Shown here: positions 7,813 to 17,655 of the stretch, in pieces
Layout of the letters: each line of letters opens with the position of its first letter
Position numbering within the stretch: the first letter of the stretch is position 1
Source of the DNA: Nocardia asteroides
GTDB taxonomy: Bacteria; Actinomycetota; Actinomycetes; Mycobacteriales; Mycobacteriaceae
DNA: 64,000 bases
Direction: 5' to 3'
Assembly: GCA_019930625.1 (NCBI GenBank)
Contig: CP082844.1
Span: forward strand, 3,844,001-3,908,000
Notes under the pieces: generated by a model
The model's input: only the letters and a program-made list of their open reading frames with translations
The model's database searches: none
What the model was told of the DNA's origin: nothing
Made by a program: the position numbers and the translations under genes

Positions 7813-10800
7813 TTGCACCTGAAGAGCCTGACGTTGAAGGGGTTCAAATCCTTCGCGTCCGCGACGACGCTGCGGTTGGAGCCGGGCATCACGTGCGTTG
7901 TCGGTCCGAACGGATCGGGCAAATCGAACGTCGTCGACGCGCTCACCTGGGTCATGGGCGAGCAGGGTGCGAAGGCGCTGCGAGGCGGCAAGATGCAGGA
8001 TGTGATCTTCGCGGGCACCGCCGGGCGCGCACCGCTCGGCCGCGCCGAGGTCACGCTCACCATCGACAATTCCGACGGTGCCCTGCCGATCGACTACGCC
8101 GAGGTGTCCATCACCCGGCGCATGTTCCGCGACGGCGCGGGCGAATACGAGATCAACGGCAACTCCTGCCGCCTGATGGACGTGCAGGAACTGCTCAGCG
8201 ACTCCGGCATCGGACGCGAGATGCACGTCATCGTGGGGCAGGGTCAGCTCTCGGCCATCCTGGAGTCGCGCCCGGAGGACCGCCGCGCCTTCGTCGAAGA
8301 GGCCGCCGGTGTGCTCAAGCACCGCAAACGCAAGGAAAAGGCGGTACGCAAGCTCGAGGCCATGCAAGCCAACCTGGCTCGTCTGACCGACCTCACCACC
8401 GAACTGCGCAGGCAGCTCAAACCGCTGGGCAGGCAGGCCGAGGTGGCGCGCAGGGCGCAGACGGTGCAGGCCGACCTGCGCGACGCCCGGCTGCGCCTGG
8501 CCGCCGACGACCTGGTCACGCGCCGCGAGGAGCTGGCCGGTCAGCAGAGCAAAGAGGCTTACGCGCGCGAGCAGCAGATCACGGTGCAATCCGAGCTGGA
8601 CGCGGCCAACGCGGCGCTGGCACAGCAGGAATTCCAGCTGTCCCGGCTGACGCCGAGCGCCGAGGCCGCCGCCCAGATCTGGTTCCAGCTCTCCGCGCTG
8701 GCCGAGCGCGTCAACGCGACGATCCGCATCGCGGGTGACCGGGCGCGGCACCTGGACGCCGCGGCTCCGGTCGGCACCGGCCGCGACCCCGAGCAGTTGG
8801 AGGCCGAGGCCGACCGCGTCGAAGCCGAGGAAGCCGAACTGCGCGAGGCGGTCGAGATGGCCGCCGAGGTCTTGGAAGCGGCACGGGATCAGCTCGCCGA
8901 ACGCGAGCACGCCGCCAAGGCCGCCGAACAGGCGCATCTGGCGGCCGTGCGGGCGATCGCCGACCGGCGCGAGGGTGTGGCCCGGCTGTCCGGCAAGGTG
9001 GACACCTTGCGGGCCAGGGCGCAATCGATGGACACCGAGATCGCACGACTCTCGGTCGCCATCGCCGACGCCCGCCACCGCGGCGAGACCGCCCAGGCGG
9101 AATTCGACACGGTGCAGGCCGAACTCGCGGAACTCGATGCGGGGGAGGAGGGCTTGGACGCCCAGCACGAGCATGCGGTGCAGGCACTGGAACTGGCCGA
9201 TCAGCGTGTCACCGAATTGCGCGAACAGGACCGTGACGCGAGCAAGCGGGTCGCGTCGCTGGGCGCGCGTATCGAGGCGCTCGGGATGAACCTGGCACGC
9301 CGGGACGGTGTGGCCTGGCTGGTGGAGCATCGCGAGCAGGGGTTGCTCGGTCCGCTCTCGGCCCTGCTCCGCGTGCACGGTGGCTATGAGGCGGCGGTGG
9401 CCGCCGCGCTCGGCCCACTGGCCGACGCCGTCGCCGCCGACACCGGCGAGTCCGCGCACGCCGCGATCCAGGCGCTCAAGGAGGCCGACGGCGGCCGCGC
9501 CGCCGTCGTCTTCGGCGCCGAGAGCGCCGATCGGGCACAGCTGGGCGCGTTGCCCGACGGCGTCCGCTGGCTGATCGACGTGGTGGAGTGCCCCGGCACC
9601 GTGCAGGGAGCGATCGCGGCGCTGACCGCGGGCATCGCCGTGGCCGACGACCTGCCCGCCGCCCGCGCGCTGGTCGCGGCGCGACCCGACCTGCGCGTGG
9701 TGACTCGCGACGGTGACCTCGCCGGAAACGGCTGGCTGCTGGGCGGTTCGGATCGCGCGCCCAGCCAATTGGAGATCCAGGCCGACATCGATGCCGCCGA
9801 GGCCGAGTTGGTGGCGGCGCAGCGGCGCGCCGAGGAACTCGAGGCCGCGCTGTCCGGCGCGCTCGAGGAGCAGGCCGACCGCAAGGACGCCGTCGACCAG
9901 GCGCTGCTCGCCCTGCACGAATCCGACCAGGCGCTGGTGGCGATCTACGAGCGGCTAGGCCGTCTCGGCCAGACCGCCCGCACCGCGCAGACCGAAAGCG
10001 AGCGGCTGCTGCGCCAGCGCGACGAGGCCGAGGCCGGCCGCGAGGAGGCGCTCGCGTCGCTGGCCGAACTGGAGGATCGCCTGCGGCACGCGGAACTCGA
10101 ACAGTCCGAGGTCGACGCCGACGGCGCGGGCGCGGCCGGCACCGAATCCGCCGGTCGCGCACGGGAAGAGGCAGCGGCCGCCCTGGCCGAGGCGCGCGCG
10201 ATGGAGGTCGAAGCCCGGCTGGCCGTGCGCACCGCCGAGGAACGAGCGGAATCGGTTCGGGGCAAAGCGGATTCGCTGCGGCGCGCCGCACGTGCCGAGC
10301 GGGAGACCCGCGCCCGCGCCGAACGCGCCCAGGCCGCGCGTAAGCAGGCCGCCGAGCTGGCCGCCGCCGTCGCCGAGTCCGGTGCGAAGATCGCCGCAGA
10401 GCTCGAGCAGGTGGTCGCCGAGGCGGGCGCTCGCCGCGACGAGCTGGTGCGCAGGCGCACGGAGTGCGCCGCGCAAGTCGAGCAGATCAAGGAGCGGGTG
10501 CGGGCTCTCACCGCGCAGCTGTCCCAGCTCACCGACGCGGTGCACCGGGACGAGGTGGCCAAGGCGCAGGCCGCGCTGCGCATCGAGCAACTGGAGGCGA
10601 CCATCGCCGAGCAGTTCGGCATCGCGCTGAACGATCTGATCGCCGAGTACGGCCCGGATGTGCCGTTGCCGCCCTCGGCGCTGGAACTACAGGAGTACGA
10701 GCAGGCCAGGGAACGTGGCGAGCAGGTCAGCGCGCCGGCCCCGATGCCTTACGACCGGCAGACCCAGGAGCGTCGCGCCAAGCGGGCGGAGAAGGACCTG

Positions 10801-11433
10801 GCCACTTTGGGCAAGGTGAATCCCCTCGCGCTGGAGGAGTTCGCGGCGCTGGAGGAACGCTACAACTTCCTGGCCACCCAGCTCGAGGACGTCAAGAGCG
10901 CGCGCAAGGATCTCCTCGACGTCGTCGCCGAGGTCGACGCCCGCATCCTGGAGGTGTTCACCGAGGCCTACGCCGACGTCGAGCGCGAGTTCGTCCAGGT
11001 ATTCGCGAAACTGTTCCCCGGCGGCGAGGGCAGGTTGCTGCTCACCGATCCCTCGGACATGCTCACCACCGGCATCGAGGTGGAGGCCCGTCCGCCGGGC
11101 AAGAAGGTCAAGCGGTTGTCGCTGCTGTCCGGCGGGGAGAAGTCGCTGACCGCGGTGGCGTTGCTGGTTGCCATCTTCCGCGCCAGGCCCTCGCCGTTCT
11201 ACGTGATGGACGAGGTGGAAGCCGCGCTGGACGACACCAATCTGCGCCGCCTGATCGGCTTGTTCGAACAGCTGCGGGAGAAGAGCCAGCTGATCGTCAT
11301 CACCCACCAGAAGCCGACGATGGAGATCGCCGACGCGCTCTACGGCGTCAGCATGCGCGGGGACGGCATCACCCAGGTGATCTCCCAGCGGCTGCGCGGG
11401 GAGAATCTGGCCCCGGTCGGCGCGGTGGGCTGA
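7813..11433 (+). CDS. smc: Chromosome segregation protein SMC
   Basis: The chosen TTG start ([15 protein letters not shown]) gives 1206 residues, the usual SMC length, and follows GGAAAGG by about 10 nt; a longer frame from 7588 adds unconserved residues. The Walker A loop GPNGSGKSN is at residues 31-39. Two very Ala/Glu/Arg-rich coiled-coil arms flank a hinge around residues 500-650. The C-terminal head has the signature [15 protein letters not shown] and Walker [14 protein letters not shown]. With ScpA/ScpB the protein forms the ring that compacts and separates daughter chromosomes. The downstream ftsY is separated by three unrelated genes here. Confidence 0.97.
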   Translation: MHLKSLTLKGFKSFASATTLRLEPGITCVVGPNGSGKSNVVDALTWVMGEQGAKALRGGKMQDVIFAGTAGRAPLGRAEVTLTIDNSDGALPIDYAEVSITRRMFRDGAGEYEINGNSCRLMDVQELLSDSGIGREMHVIVGQGQLSAILESRPEDRRAFVEEAAGVLKHRKRKEKAVRKLEAMQANLARLTDLTTELRRQLKPLGRQAEVARRAQTVQADLRDARLRLAADDLVTRREELAGQQSKEAYAREQQITVQSELDAANAALAQQEFQLSRLTPSAEAAAQIWFQLSALAERVNATIRIAGDRARHLDAAAPVGTGRDPEQLEAEADRVEAEEAELREAVEMAAEVLEAARDQLAEREHAAKAAEQAHLAAVRAIADRREGVARLSGKVDTLRARAQSMDTEIARLSVAIADARHRGETAQAEFDTVQAELAELDAGEEGLDAQHEHAVQALELADQRVTELREQDRDASKRVASLGARIEALGMNLARRDGVAWLVEHREQGLLGPLSALLRVHGGYEAAVAAALGPLADAVAADTGESAHAAIQALKEADGGRAAVVFGAESADRAQLGALPDGVRWLIDVVECPGTVQGAIAALTAGIAVADDLPAARALVAARPDLRVVTRDGDLAGNGWLLGGSDRAPSQLEIQADIDAAEAELVAAQRRAEELEAALSGALEEQADRKDAVDQALLALHESDQALVAIYERLGRLGQTARTAQTESERLLRQRDEAEAGREEALASLAELEDRLRHAELEQSEVDADGAGAAGTESAGRAREEAAAALAEARAMEVEARLAVRTAEERAESVRGKADSLRRAARAERETRARAERAQAARKQAAELAAAVAESGAKIAAELEQVVAEAGARRDELVRRRTECAAQVEQIKERVRALTAQLSQLTDAVHRDEVAKAQAALRIEQLEATIAEQFGIALNDLIAEYGPDVPLPPSALELQEYEQARERGEQVSAPAPMPYDRQTQERRAKRAEKDLATLGKVNPLALEEFAALEERYNFLATQLEDVKSARKDLLDVVAEVDARILEVFTEAYADVEREFVQVFAKLFPGGEGRLLLTDPSDMLTTGIEVEARPPGKKVKRLSLLSGGEKSLTAVALLVAIFRARPSPFYVMDEVEAALDDTNLRRLIGLFEQLREKSQLIVITHQKPTMEIADALYGVSMRGDGITQVISQRLRGENLAPVGAVG

Positions 11434-11631
11434 GCGGCTCCACTTCCGCGCCCACCGGGTCGCGTCGAGAACGACCGGATCTCCTGCGCAGGCGTACCAC
11501 CATGTCGACGGTACGCCCGGCAGCCGCGATACCTCCACGAGCAGCGCGAATGCGTCGCTCGTCATCCGTCACCGCGCTATTGCTTCCCCCGACGCGCACG
11601 CATCAGCCCGGCGCGGGTGCTCCGGATCGAA

Positions 11632-12549
11632 TCACTCCGCGATACCAGCCTTTTCGCTTTCCAGTACGGCTTTGATCTGCGCCGCACCGGTTTCGGCCAG
11701 CCAGGTGTCGAAAGTCCGCAAGCCGGGATGGATCTCGCGGATCTCGTCGACGTCGGCCCGCCAGCCGCCGGTCCGGCGCAGCAGTCGCCAGGTGTTGCCG
11801 ATCTGCACGCCGAGCGCGTCCGCGTCTGCTTCGCCGATCTCCTGATAGCGGACCGGATGGCCGGTGGCCGCGCTGATCGCCGCGGCGGCCGCGGGCGGGG
11901 TGAGCGCGTCGCCCGCGAGTTCGAGGACGCGACCGTGGAATCGGTCCGGATCGGCGAAGACGAGACCGGCGATGTCGCCGATATCGGCCAGGGCGATGAC
12001 CTTCATCGGTCCTTCGGCCGGGAAGAGGTGCCGGTGGACGCCATCGTGGATGCCGTCGACCGGTGACGTGCGCAGCAGGTAGTTCTCCATGAAGCGCACC
12101 GGGCGCAGCAGGGTGTAGCGGGCGCCGCTGGCGATGACGGCGTCTTCGATGCGCTTCTTGCCGCTGGCGCCCCAGGAGACGTCGTCGTTCATCGAGGCGA
12201 TGCCGGTGAACACGATCTGCCGGACACCGGCGTTGCGCGCCGCGGCGACCAGCGACTCTCCGCGCGCGGCTTCCACTTCGACATCCCAGCCCTGCGGGCT
12301 GTACGCGGCGGGCGGCACCAGGAACAATCCGGTGGCACCGTCCAGCGCCGCGGGGAACGTCTCGGGCGAGTCGAAGTCGCCGACGACGAGTTCGGCGCCC
12401 GCCGCGGCCAACTCCTGTGCGGCGGGCGCATGCGCGTCGCGGACCAGCGCGCGCACCGCCGTGCCGTCCGCCAACAGCCTGCGGGCGGTCACGCCGCCCT
12501 GCTTGCCGGTGGCTCCGGTGACCAGGATCAGGTTGTGCTGGGGGGACAT
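11632..12549 (-). CDS. NmrA-like NAD(P)-binding oxidoreductase
   Basis: A 305-residue atypical short-chain dehydrogenase. The N-terminus LILVTGATGKQGG is the dinucleotide-binding glycine loop (residues 7-19). VRALVRD follows, then GDFDSPETFPAALDGATGLFLVPP and FTGIASM, all typical of NmrA/HSCARG proteins that sense or reduce with NAD(P)H. The ATG follows AAGGCGGAG. It is divergent from the TetR-zinc-ribbon gene across 106 nt that hold a palindrome, so it is the likely target of that regulator. Its substrate is unknown; quinone or electrophile reduction are possibilities. Confidence 0.9.
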   Translation of the reverse strand: MSPQHNLILVTGATGKQGGVTARRLLADGTAVRALVRDAHAPAAQELAAAGAELVVGDFDSPETFPAALDGATGLFLVPPAAYSPQGWDVEVEAARGESLVAAARNAGVRQIVFTGIASMNDDVSWGASGKKRIEDAVIASGARYTLLRPVRFMENYLLRTSPVDGIHDGVHRHLFPAEGPMKVIALADIGDIAGLVFADPDRFHGRVLELAGDALTPPAAAAAISAATGHPVRYQEIGEADADALGVQIGNTWRLLRRTGGWRADVDEIREIHPGLRTFDTWLAETGAAQIKAVLESEKAGIAE

Positions 12550-12571
12550 GCTCCGCCTTCTCTGCTCGATA

Positions 12572-12596
12572 GAATCGGGTCGTGTGACCCGGATTC
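12572..12596. promoter_or_regulatory. Candidate TetR operator between NmrA-like and TetR genes
   Basis: CGGGTC (12576-12581), a GTGT spacer and GACCCG (12586-12591) form a perfect 6-bp dyad. It is flanked by GAAT (12572-12575) and ATTC (12593-12596), displaced by one base. It lies 23 nt from the NmrA start and 60 nt from the TetR start, where a repressor could control both genes. A related half-site, CGACCCG, lies about 18 nt further downstream. Confidence 0.55.
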
Positions 12597-12655
12597 GGAC
12601 GATACGGGTGGCTCGACCCGATCGACCAGGTCCCTTTTCGGAGAGGCGTAACGAA

Positions 12656-13429
12656 ATGACCACATCGCTCGCCCCTGCCGGGACGTCGCGAGCCGATGCC
12701 CGGCGCAATCGCGCGCTCGTGCTGGCAGCCGCGCAGCGCGCCTTCGCCGAGCAGGGCGCCTCGGTCTCGCTCGCGGAGGTGGCCCGCCGGGCGGGCGTCG
12801 GCGCGGGCACCGTCTACCGGCACTTCCCGACGAAGGCCGACCTGCTCGAAGCCGTTATGCAGCAACGCATCGATCGGTTGGCGAAACTGGCCGCCGACCA
12901 TCTCGGCGCACCGGACCCGGGTGCGGCCTTCTTCGATTTCTGCACTGCGGTGATCGCCACGACGCCCGGTAACCAGGCGCTTTGTGACATGGTCCAGTCC
13001 GACGACGGCTGGCCGCGCGCACTCCTGCACAGCGCGGGCGTGCGTTTCCACCGTTCGCTGGAAGCCCTGCTCGCCGCGGCCAAGCAGGCGGGTGCGGTCC
13101 GAGCCGACATCGAGCTCGACGACGTGCTGGCGATCTTCACCGGATGCGTCGCGATCCAACAGCTCCGCAAGACGCGGGGGAGTGTGGACCGCACCGCGGC
13201 GATCGTGCTCGACGCGCTGCGCGCTCGGCCGGATCAGCCGGGCGTGACGAAACCGGAGGTCCGGCCCGAGAACCGTAACGAATCATTGGACCGTAACGAA
13301 ACTGGAAGCGGGCGCTGTCCGATGTGTCACGGGGAGGTGCCCCGGGCCGGGACGGGTCGGCGGGCCAGGTACTGCTCCGCGGCCTGTCGTCAGAAGGCTC
13401 ATCGTCGGCGTGTCGCGTCGGCTCGCTAG
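12656..13429 (+). CDS. TetR/AcrR regulator fused to a C-terminal zinc ribbon
   Basis: A 257-residue protein with ATG after GGAGAGG. The DNA-binding helix-turn-helix is at about residues 15-62 (SLAEVARRAGVGAGTVYRHFPTK), and a TetR ligand/dimer domain runs to about 190. After a polar linker a small Cys cluster follows: C221-x2-C224, then C240-x3-C244, in the setting RYCSAACRQKAHRRR. This is the actinobacterial RYCSxxCRQ zinc-ribbon motif seen at the ends of unrelated proteins. TetR regulators are usually about 190-220 residues, so the extra module is an addition. It probably represses the divergent NmrA gene. Confidence 0.88.
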   Translation: MTTSLAPAGTSRADARRNRALVLAAAQRAFAEQGASVSLAEVARRAGVGAGTVYRHFPTKADLLEAVMQQRIDRLAKLAADHLGAPDPGAAFFDFCTAVIATTPGNQALCDMVQSDDGWPRALLHSAGVRFHRSLEALLAAAKQAGAVRADIELDDVLAIFTGCVAIQQLRKTRGSVDRTAAIVLDALRARPDQPGVTKPEVRPENRNESLDRNETGSGRCPMCHGEVPRAGTGRRARYCSAACRQKAHRRRVASAR

Positions 13430-13558
13430 CCGGATGGCGCATTTGTGTCATCCGGTGCTCTGATGCGCCACGGACCGATCGGGACCCGGTCCGCGATCGG
13501 CGCGAGCAGGTGGTTTCGCGGCGCCCGCCGCGGGCCGAAGAGGGGGTTTACGGGTTGC

Positions 13559-13948
13559 TCACAGCAGGTCGCTGACGTCGTCGGGCACGTCGACGGCGTA
13601 CTTGCGCAGGATGTCCATCGAGATCACTTCCAGGGCGTTCTCGTGCGTGGCCGCCAGCACAACGGGCGCGGCGACGCCGTCCTCGTGTGCGTGCAGCCAC
13701 CGTACGGCCACCACGCACCACCGGTCGCCCGGCTGCAGGCCGGGGAAGTTGTTCTCCGGTCGCGGCGTGCTCAGGTCGTTGCCGATGGAGGCTTGATGCT
13801 CCAGGAACTCTGCCGTGACGACGGTGCACACGGTGTGGCTGCCCAGATCCTCCGGCCCGGTACTGCAGCAGCCGTCCCGGTAGAAGCCGGTGAGAGGATC
13901 GGTGCCGCACTCTTCCAGCGGCCCCCCAAGCACGTTTCGATCGGTCAC
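13559..13948 (-). CDS. DUF2237 family protein
   Basis: A 129-residue protein starting at GTG (MTDRNVLGGPLEECGTDPLTGFYRDGCC). The conserved openings NVLG and FYRDGCC, the later GNDLSTP, and GLQPGDRWCVVAVRWLHA with a closing LEVISMDILRKYA are the DUF2237 core. Six cysteines, including the CC pair, are mostly conserved in the family, but no enzyme activity is established. It is convergent with the TetR gene and divergent from ftsY. The upstream AGGATCGGCGAC is a weak ribosome site; an in-frame extension to 14953 is antisense to ftsY and is not real. Confidence 0.9.
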   Translation of the reverse strand: MTDRNVLGGPLEECGTDPLTGFYRDGCCSTGPEDLGSHTVCTVVTAEFLEHQASIGNDLSTPRPENNFPGLQPGDRWCVVAVRWLHAHEDGVAAPVVLAATHENALEVISMDILRKYAVDVPDDVSDLL

Positions 13949-14150
13949 GTCGCCGATCCTATTGTCCCTTCGCGAGAAGTTCCGCAGGACAAGAAATCTG
14001 GAGGGCTGTGTCGGTGCCCGCGCGGGCGGGTCCGAGGCCCGGTACCAGCGGTGTTCGCCGAGTTCGCGGCGTCGGCGCGGTGGCGCGACTCGCGCGCCGG
14101 GTGCGGCTCGGGGCCGAACACGTGACGGTCGGTCTGCAAGGATGGTCCGC

Positions 14151-15650
14151 GTGAGTCCCGAAGTCTGGATCCTGATCGCCGCGGTCGCCGCGCTGCTGCT
14201 CGTCGTGCTCGTCGCCGGTTTCGTCCGGTACAAGCGCGGCCGCGTGTCGCTGACTCCGCCCACGCCGGACAAGGAGGTGACCGACCGTTCCGGTGGGTAC
14301 ACCGCCTCCGGCGGATTCAACTTCAGCCGGGGCGGGACGGCGACCGAACCACAACCGGTCGAGCGCACCGATACCGAAGGACAGCCGCACGTCGGCGACG
14401 ACGCCGCGATCCCGCGCGACGCGCCCAAGCGCGGTATCACCAACGTCCCGTTGCCGGAGGCCGACGTCGCCGAGACGCCCGCCGCGTCGGGTGGCGCCGA
14501 ACCCGCCACCGCACCCGGGGCGGACGCGTCGACGGCCGAGACAGTGCCGCCGACGGCCGATGAGGTCCAGTCGCCGGAGGGCTCGGTAGCCGACACCGCA
14601 CCGGCCACGGCCGACGCCGAGCCCGCCACCGCCGAAACCGCTGCTACCGACGCGGTCGGCGCCGCTCCCGACGTGGTCGCTCCCGACACGCCCGCGGGCG
14701 TCGAGGCTCCCGCCGCGCTGGAGGAGATCGAGCCCACCGCCGGTCGCCTGGTCCGCCTGCGGGGGCGGTTGTCCCGGTCGCAGAACGCTGTCGGCAAGAG
14801 CCTGCTCGGCCTGCTCGGCGGCGGCGACCTCGATGACGACTCGTGGGAAGAGGTCGAGGACACCCTCGTTCTGGCCGACCTCGGCACCGCGAGCACCACG
14901 GCCGTCGTCTCCCGGCTGCGCGCCGAGATGGCGGCGCGCAGCGTGCGCAGCACCGATGAGGCGCGCGCCGTCCTGCGCGACGTGCTGATCGAGCAGTTGC
15001 GACCGGAACTGGACCGTTCGGTGCGCGCGCTGCCGCATCCGGATCACCCGTCGATCCTGCTGGTGGTCGGCGTGAACGGCACCGGCAAGACGACCACCAC
15101 CGGCAAGCTCGCGCGCGTGCTCGTCGCCGACGGCCGCCGCGTGCTGCTGGGCGCGGCCGACACCTTCCGCGCCGCGGCCGCCGATCAGCTGCAGACCTGG
15201 GGCGAGCGGGTCGGCGCCGACACCGTCCGCGGCCGCGAGGGCGCCGACCCGGCCGCGGTCGCGTTCGACGCGGTGGCCGCGGGTGTCGAGCGCGGCGTCG
15301 ACGTGGTGCTCATCGACACGGCGGGCCGGCTGCACACCAAGACGGGTCTGATGGACGAGCTGGGCAAGGTCAAGCGCGTCGTGGAGAAGAAGGCCGCCGT
15401 CGACGAGGTCCTGCTGGTGCTGGACGCGACCGTCGGGCAGAACGGACTGACCCAGGCCAGAGTGTTCGCCGAAGTGGTCGACATCACAGGCGTCGTGCTG
15501 ACCAAGCTGGACGGGACCGCCAAGGGCGGCATCGTCTTCCAGGTCCAGCACGAACTGGGTGTTCCGGTGAAGCTGGTCGGGCTCGGTGAGGGCGCCGACG
15601 ATCTGGCCCCGTTCGAGCCTGCCGCGTTCGTGGACGCGCTGCTGGGCTGA
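14151..15650 (+). CDS. ftsY: Signal recognition particle receptor FtsY
   Basis: The GTG start at MSPEVWILIAAV lies 8 nt after AAGGA and gives 499 residues; an ATG 9 nt earlier is too close to that site. Residues 4-24 are one membrane helix, residues about 25-195 are an acidic Ala/Pro/Thr-rich linker, and the rest is the NG GTPase. Motifs are VGVNGTGKTTTTGKLA (P-loop), DTFRAAAADQL, DTAGRLHTK and TKLDGTAKGG. It docks Ffh-ribosome complexes at the membrane. The pairing with ffh 5 kb downstream, with the amt-glnK-glnD block between, is as in mycobacteria. Confidence 0.97.
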   Translation: MSPEVWILIAAVAALLLVVLVAGFVRYKRGRVSLTPPTPDKEVTDRSGGYTASGGFNFSRGGTATEPQPVERTDTEGQPHVGDDAAIPRDAPKRGITNVPLPEADVAETPAASGGAEPATAPGADASTAETVPPTADEVQSPEGSVADTAPATADAEPATAETAATDAVGAAPDVVAPDTPAGVEAPAALEEIEPTAGRLVRLRGRLSRSQNAVGKSLLGLLGGGDLDDDSWEEVEDTLVLADLGTASTTAVVSRLRAEMAARSVRSTDEARAVLRDVLIEQLRPELDRSVRALPHPDHPSILLVVGVNGTGKTTTTGKLARVLVADGRRVLLGAADTFRAAAADQLQTWGERVGADTVRGREGADPAAVAFDAVAAGVERGVDVVLIDTAGRLHTKTGLMDELGKVKRVVEKKAAVDEVLLVLDATVGQNGLTQARVFAEVVDITGVVLTKLDGTAKGGIVFQVQHELGVPVKLVGLGEGADDLAPFEPAAFVDALLG

Positions 15651-15998
15651 GCCTCCCGCTCGCCGAGCCCCTCGAAAAGGCTCGCGCCCGCGCTGTTTCG
15701 GGCAGTGGCGCGCACCCGGACGCCGAGCACTCGCTGGCGGCCGGGTGCGAGGTCCATCACACCCCGAATGTTTGCCGACTCCTCTTCCGTCGTAACGAAT
15801 GTCCGATTCGGCGGACGCTGTACTCACAGCGTCGGAGAACCCTCGGTGTAGGTGACGAAACGTAGTGGCAACACAGCTGCGTCATCCGTTCACGTAGGTG
15901 AAACACGACAGCTCTACGGATGAAACACCGAGTGAGGACCCTTCTGTTCAGGTCCATTTGCCGGAATCGGCTGGGCCCGAGATGAGGAGGACATTAAG
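15651..15998. other. 348-nt leader and control region of the amt-glnK-glnD genes
   Basis: No gene. The region holds a GlnR-type box (15888-15904), a degenerate second GAAAC half-site at 15857-15861, and the ribosome site GAGGAGGA before the amt GTG. The first 100 nt after ftsY are GC-rich with no obvious terminator stem. Confidence 0.55.
15888..15904 (+). promoter_or_regulatory. GlnR binding box upstream of amt
   Basis: GTTCAC-N6-GAAAC matches the published actinobacterial GlnR consensus gnTnAC-n6-GaAAC at every fixed base. It lies 95 nt before the amt start. A second GAAAC at 15857 has GGTGTA six bases before it, a partial match, 43 nt upstream (about four helix turns). GlnR activates amt-glnK-glnD when nitrogen is short in related genera. 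Confidence 0.65.
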
Positions 15999-17121
15999 GT
16001 GGCTTTTCCACTTACCGGTGCACCGGATACCGGTGACACCGCCTGGATGCTGGTGAGTTCGGCGCTGGTGTTGCTGATGACCCCGGGCCTGGCTTTCTTC
16101 TACGGTGGCATGGTCCGCTCGAAGAACGTGCTCAACATGATCATGATGAGCGTCAGCGCCATGGGCGTGGTCGGCGTGCTGTGGTCGCTGTACGGATACT
16201 CGATGGCTTTCGGCGACAACATCTTCGGTGTGATCGGTGACCCAACGCAGTTCTTCGGGCTGAAGGGCTTGATCGGTGGCAACTCCGTCGCCGAGGCCAA
16301 GGACGCGGCGGGCGCCATCACCACCGAAGCGGTGAACATCCCGCTCGCGGGCACGATTCCGGCGACCGTCTTCGTCGCCTTCCAGCTGATGTTCGCCATT
16401 CTCACGGTCGCCCTCATCTCGGGCGCGGTCGCCGACCGCATGAAGTTCGGCGCGTGGCTGCTGTTCGCGGGCATCTGGGCCACGGTGGTCTACTTCCCGG
16501 TCGCGCACTGGGTGTTCGACTTCGACGTGAAGGACGCCGACGGCAACATCGTGCACGAGGGCGGCTGGATCGCCAACAAACTGCTCGCCGTCGACTTCGC
16601 CGGTGGCACGGCGGTGCACATCAACGCGGGCGCCGCCGGTCTGGCCCTGGTGCTGGTGCTGGGCAAACGCAAGGGCTGGCCGGGCACGCCGTTCCGCCCG
16701 CACAACCTGCCGTTCGTCATGCTCGGCGCCGGTCTGCTGTGGTTCGGCTGGTTCGGCTTCAACGCCGGTTCCGCGGTGACCTCCGGTGGCCTCGCCGGTT
16801 CGACCTTCATCATCACCGCCATCGCGACCTGCGCCGCCGTGCTGGCCTGGCTGCTGGTGGAGAAGATCCGTGACGGCAAGCCCACTTCGCTGGGCGCGGC
16901 GTCGGGCATCGTGGCCGGTCTGGTCGCCATCACCCCGGCGTGTTCCTCGGTGAACGTGCTCGGCGCGCTGGTCGTCGGCGCGGTCGCGGGCGCGCTGTGC
17001 GCACTGGCGGTCGGCCTGAAGTTCAAGTTCGGTTTCGACGACTCGCTCGACGTGGTCGGCGTGCACCTCGTCGGCGGCATCGTCGGCACCCTGCTGGTCG
17101 GTTTCGTCGCCGCGCCCGAGC

Positions 17122-17570
<449 letters not shown>

Positions 17571-17589
17571 CGGAATATCGAGTCGAGCG

Positions 17590-17632
17590 GCGGCCCCGCT
17601 CCCGCCGGAACTCCCGGTCGGGGCGGGGCCGC
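17590..17632 (+). terminator. Strong hairpin between glnK and glnD
   Basis: GCGGCCCCGC (17590-17599) pairs perfectly with GCGGGGCCGC (17623-17632). An inner CCCG/CGGG helix adds to it. There is no U-run, so it may be a partial terminator or mRNA-stabilising structure that lowers glnD expression relative to glnK. Confidence 0.6.
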
Positions 17633-17655
17633 GCGCATGAGATGGGCGGTGGGTT

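Noticed and set aside
7663..9918. A 751-codon open frame on the minus strand inside smc
   Set aside because: It is the antisense shadow of the high-GC smc gene; smc itself has clear Walker and signature motifs.
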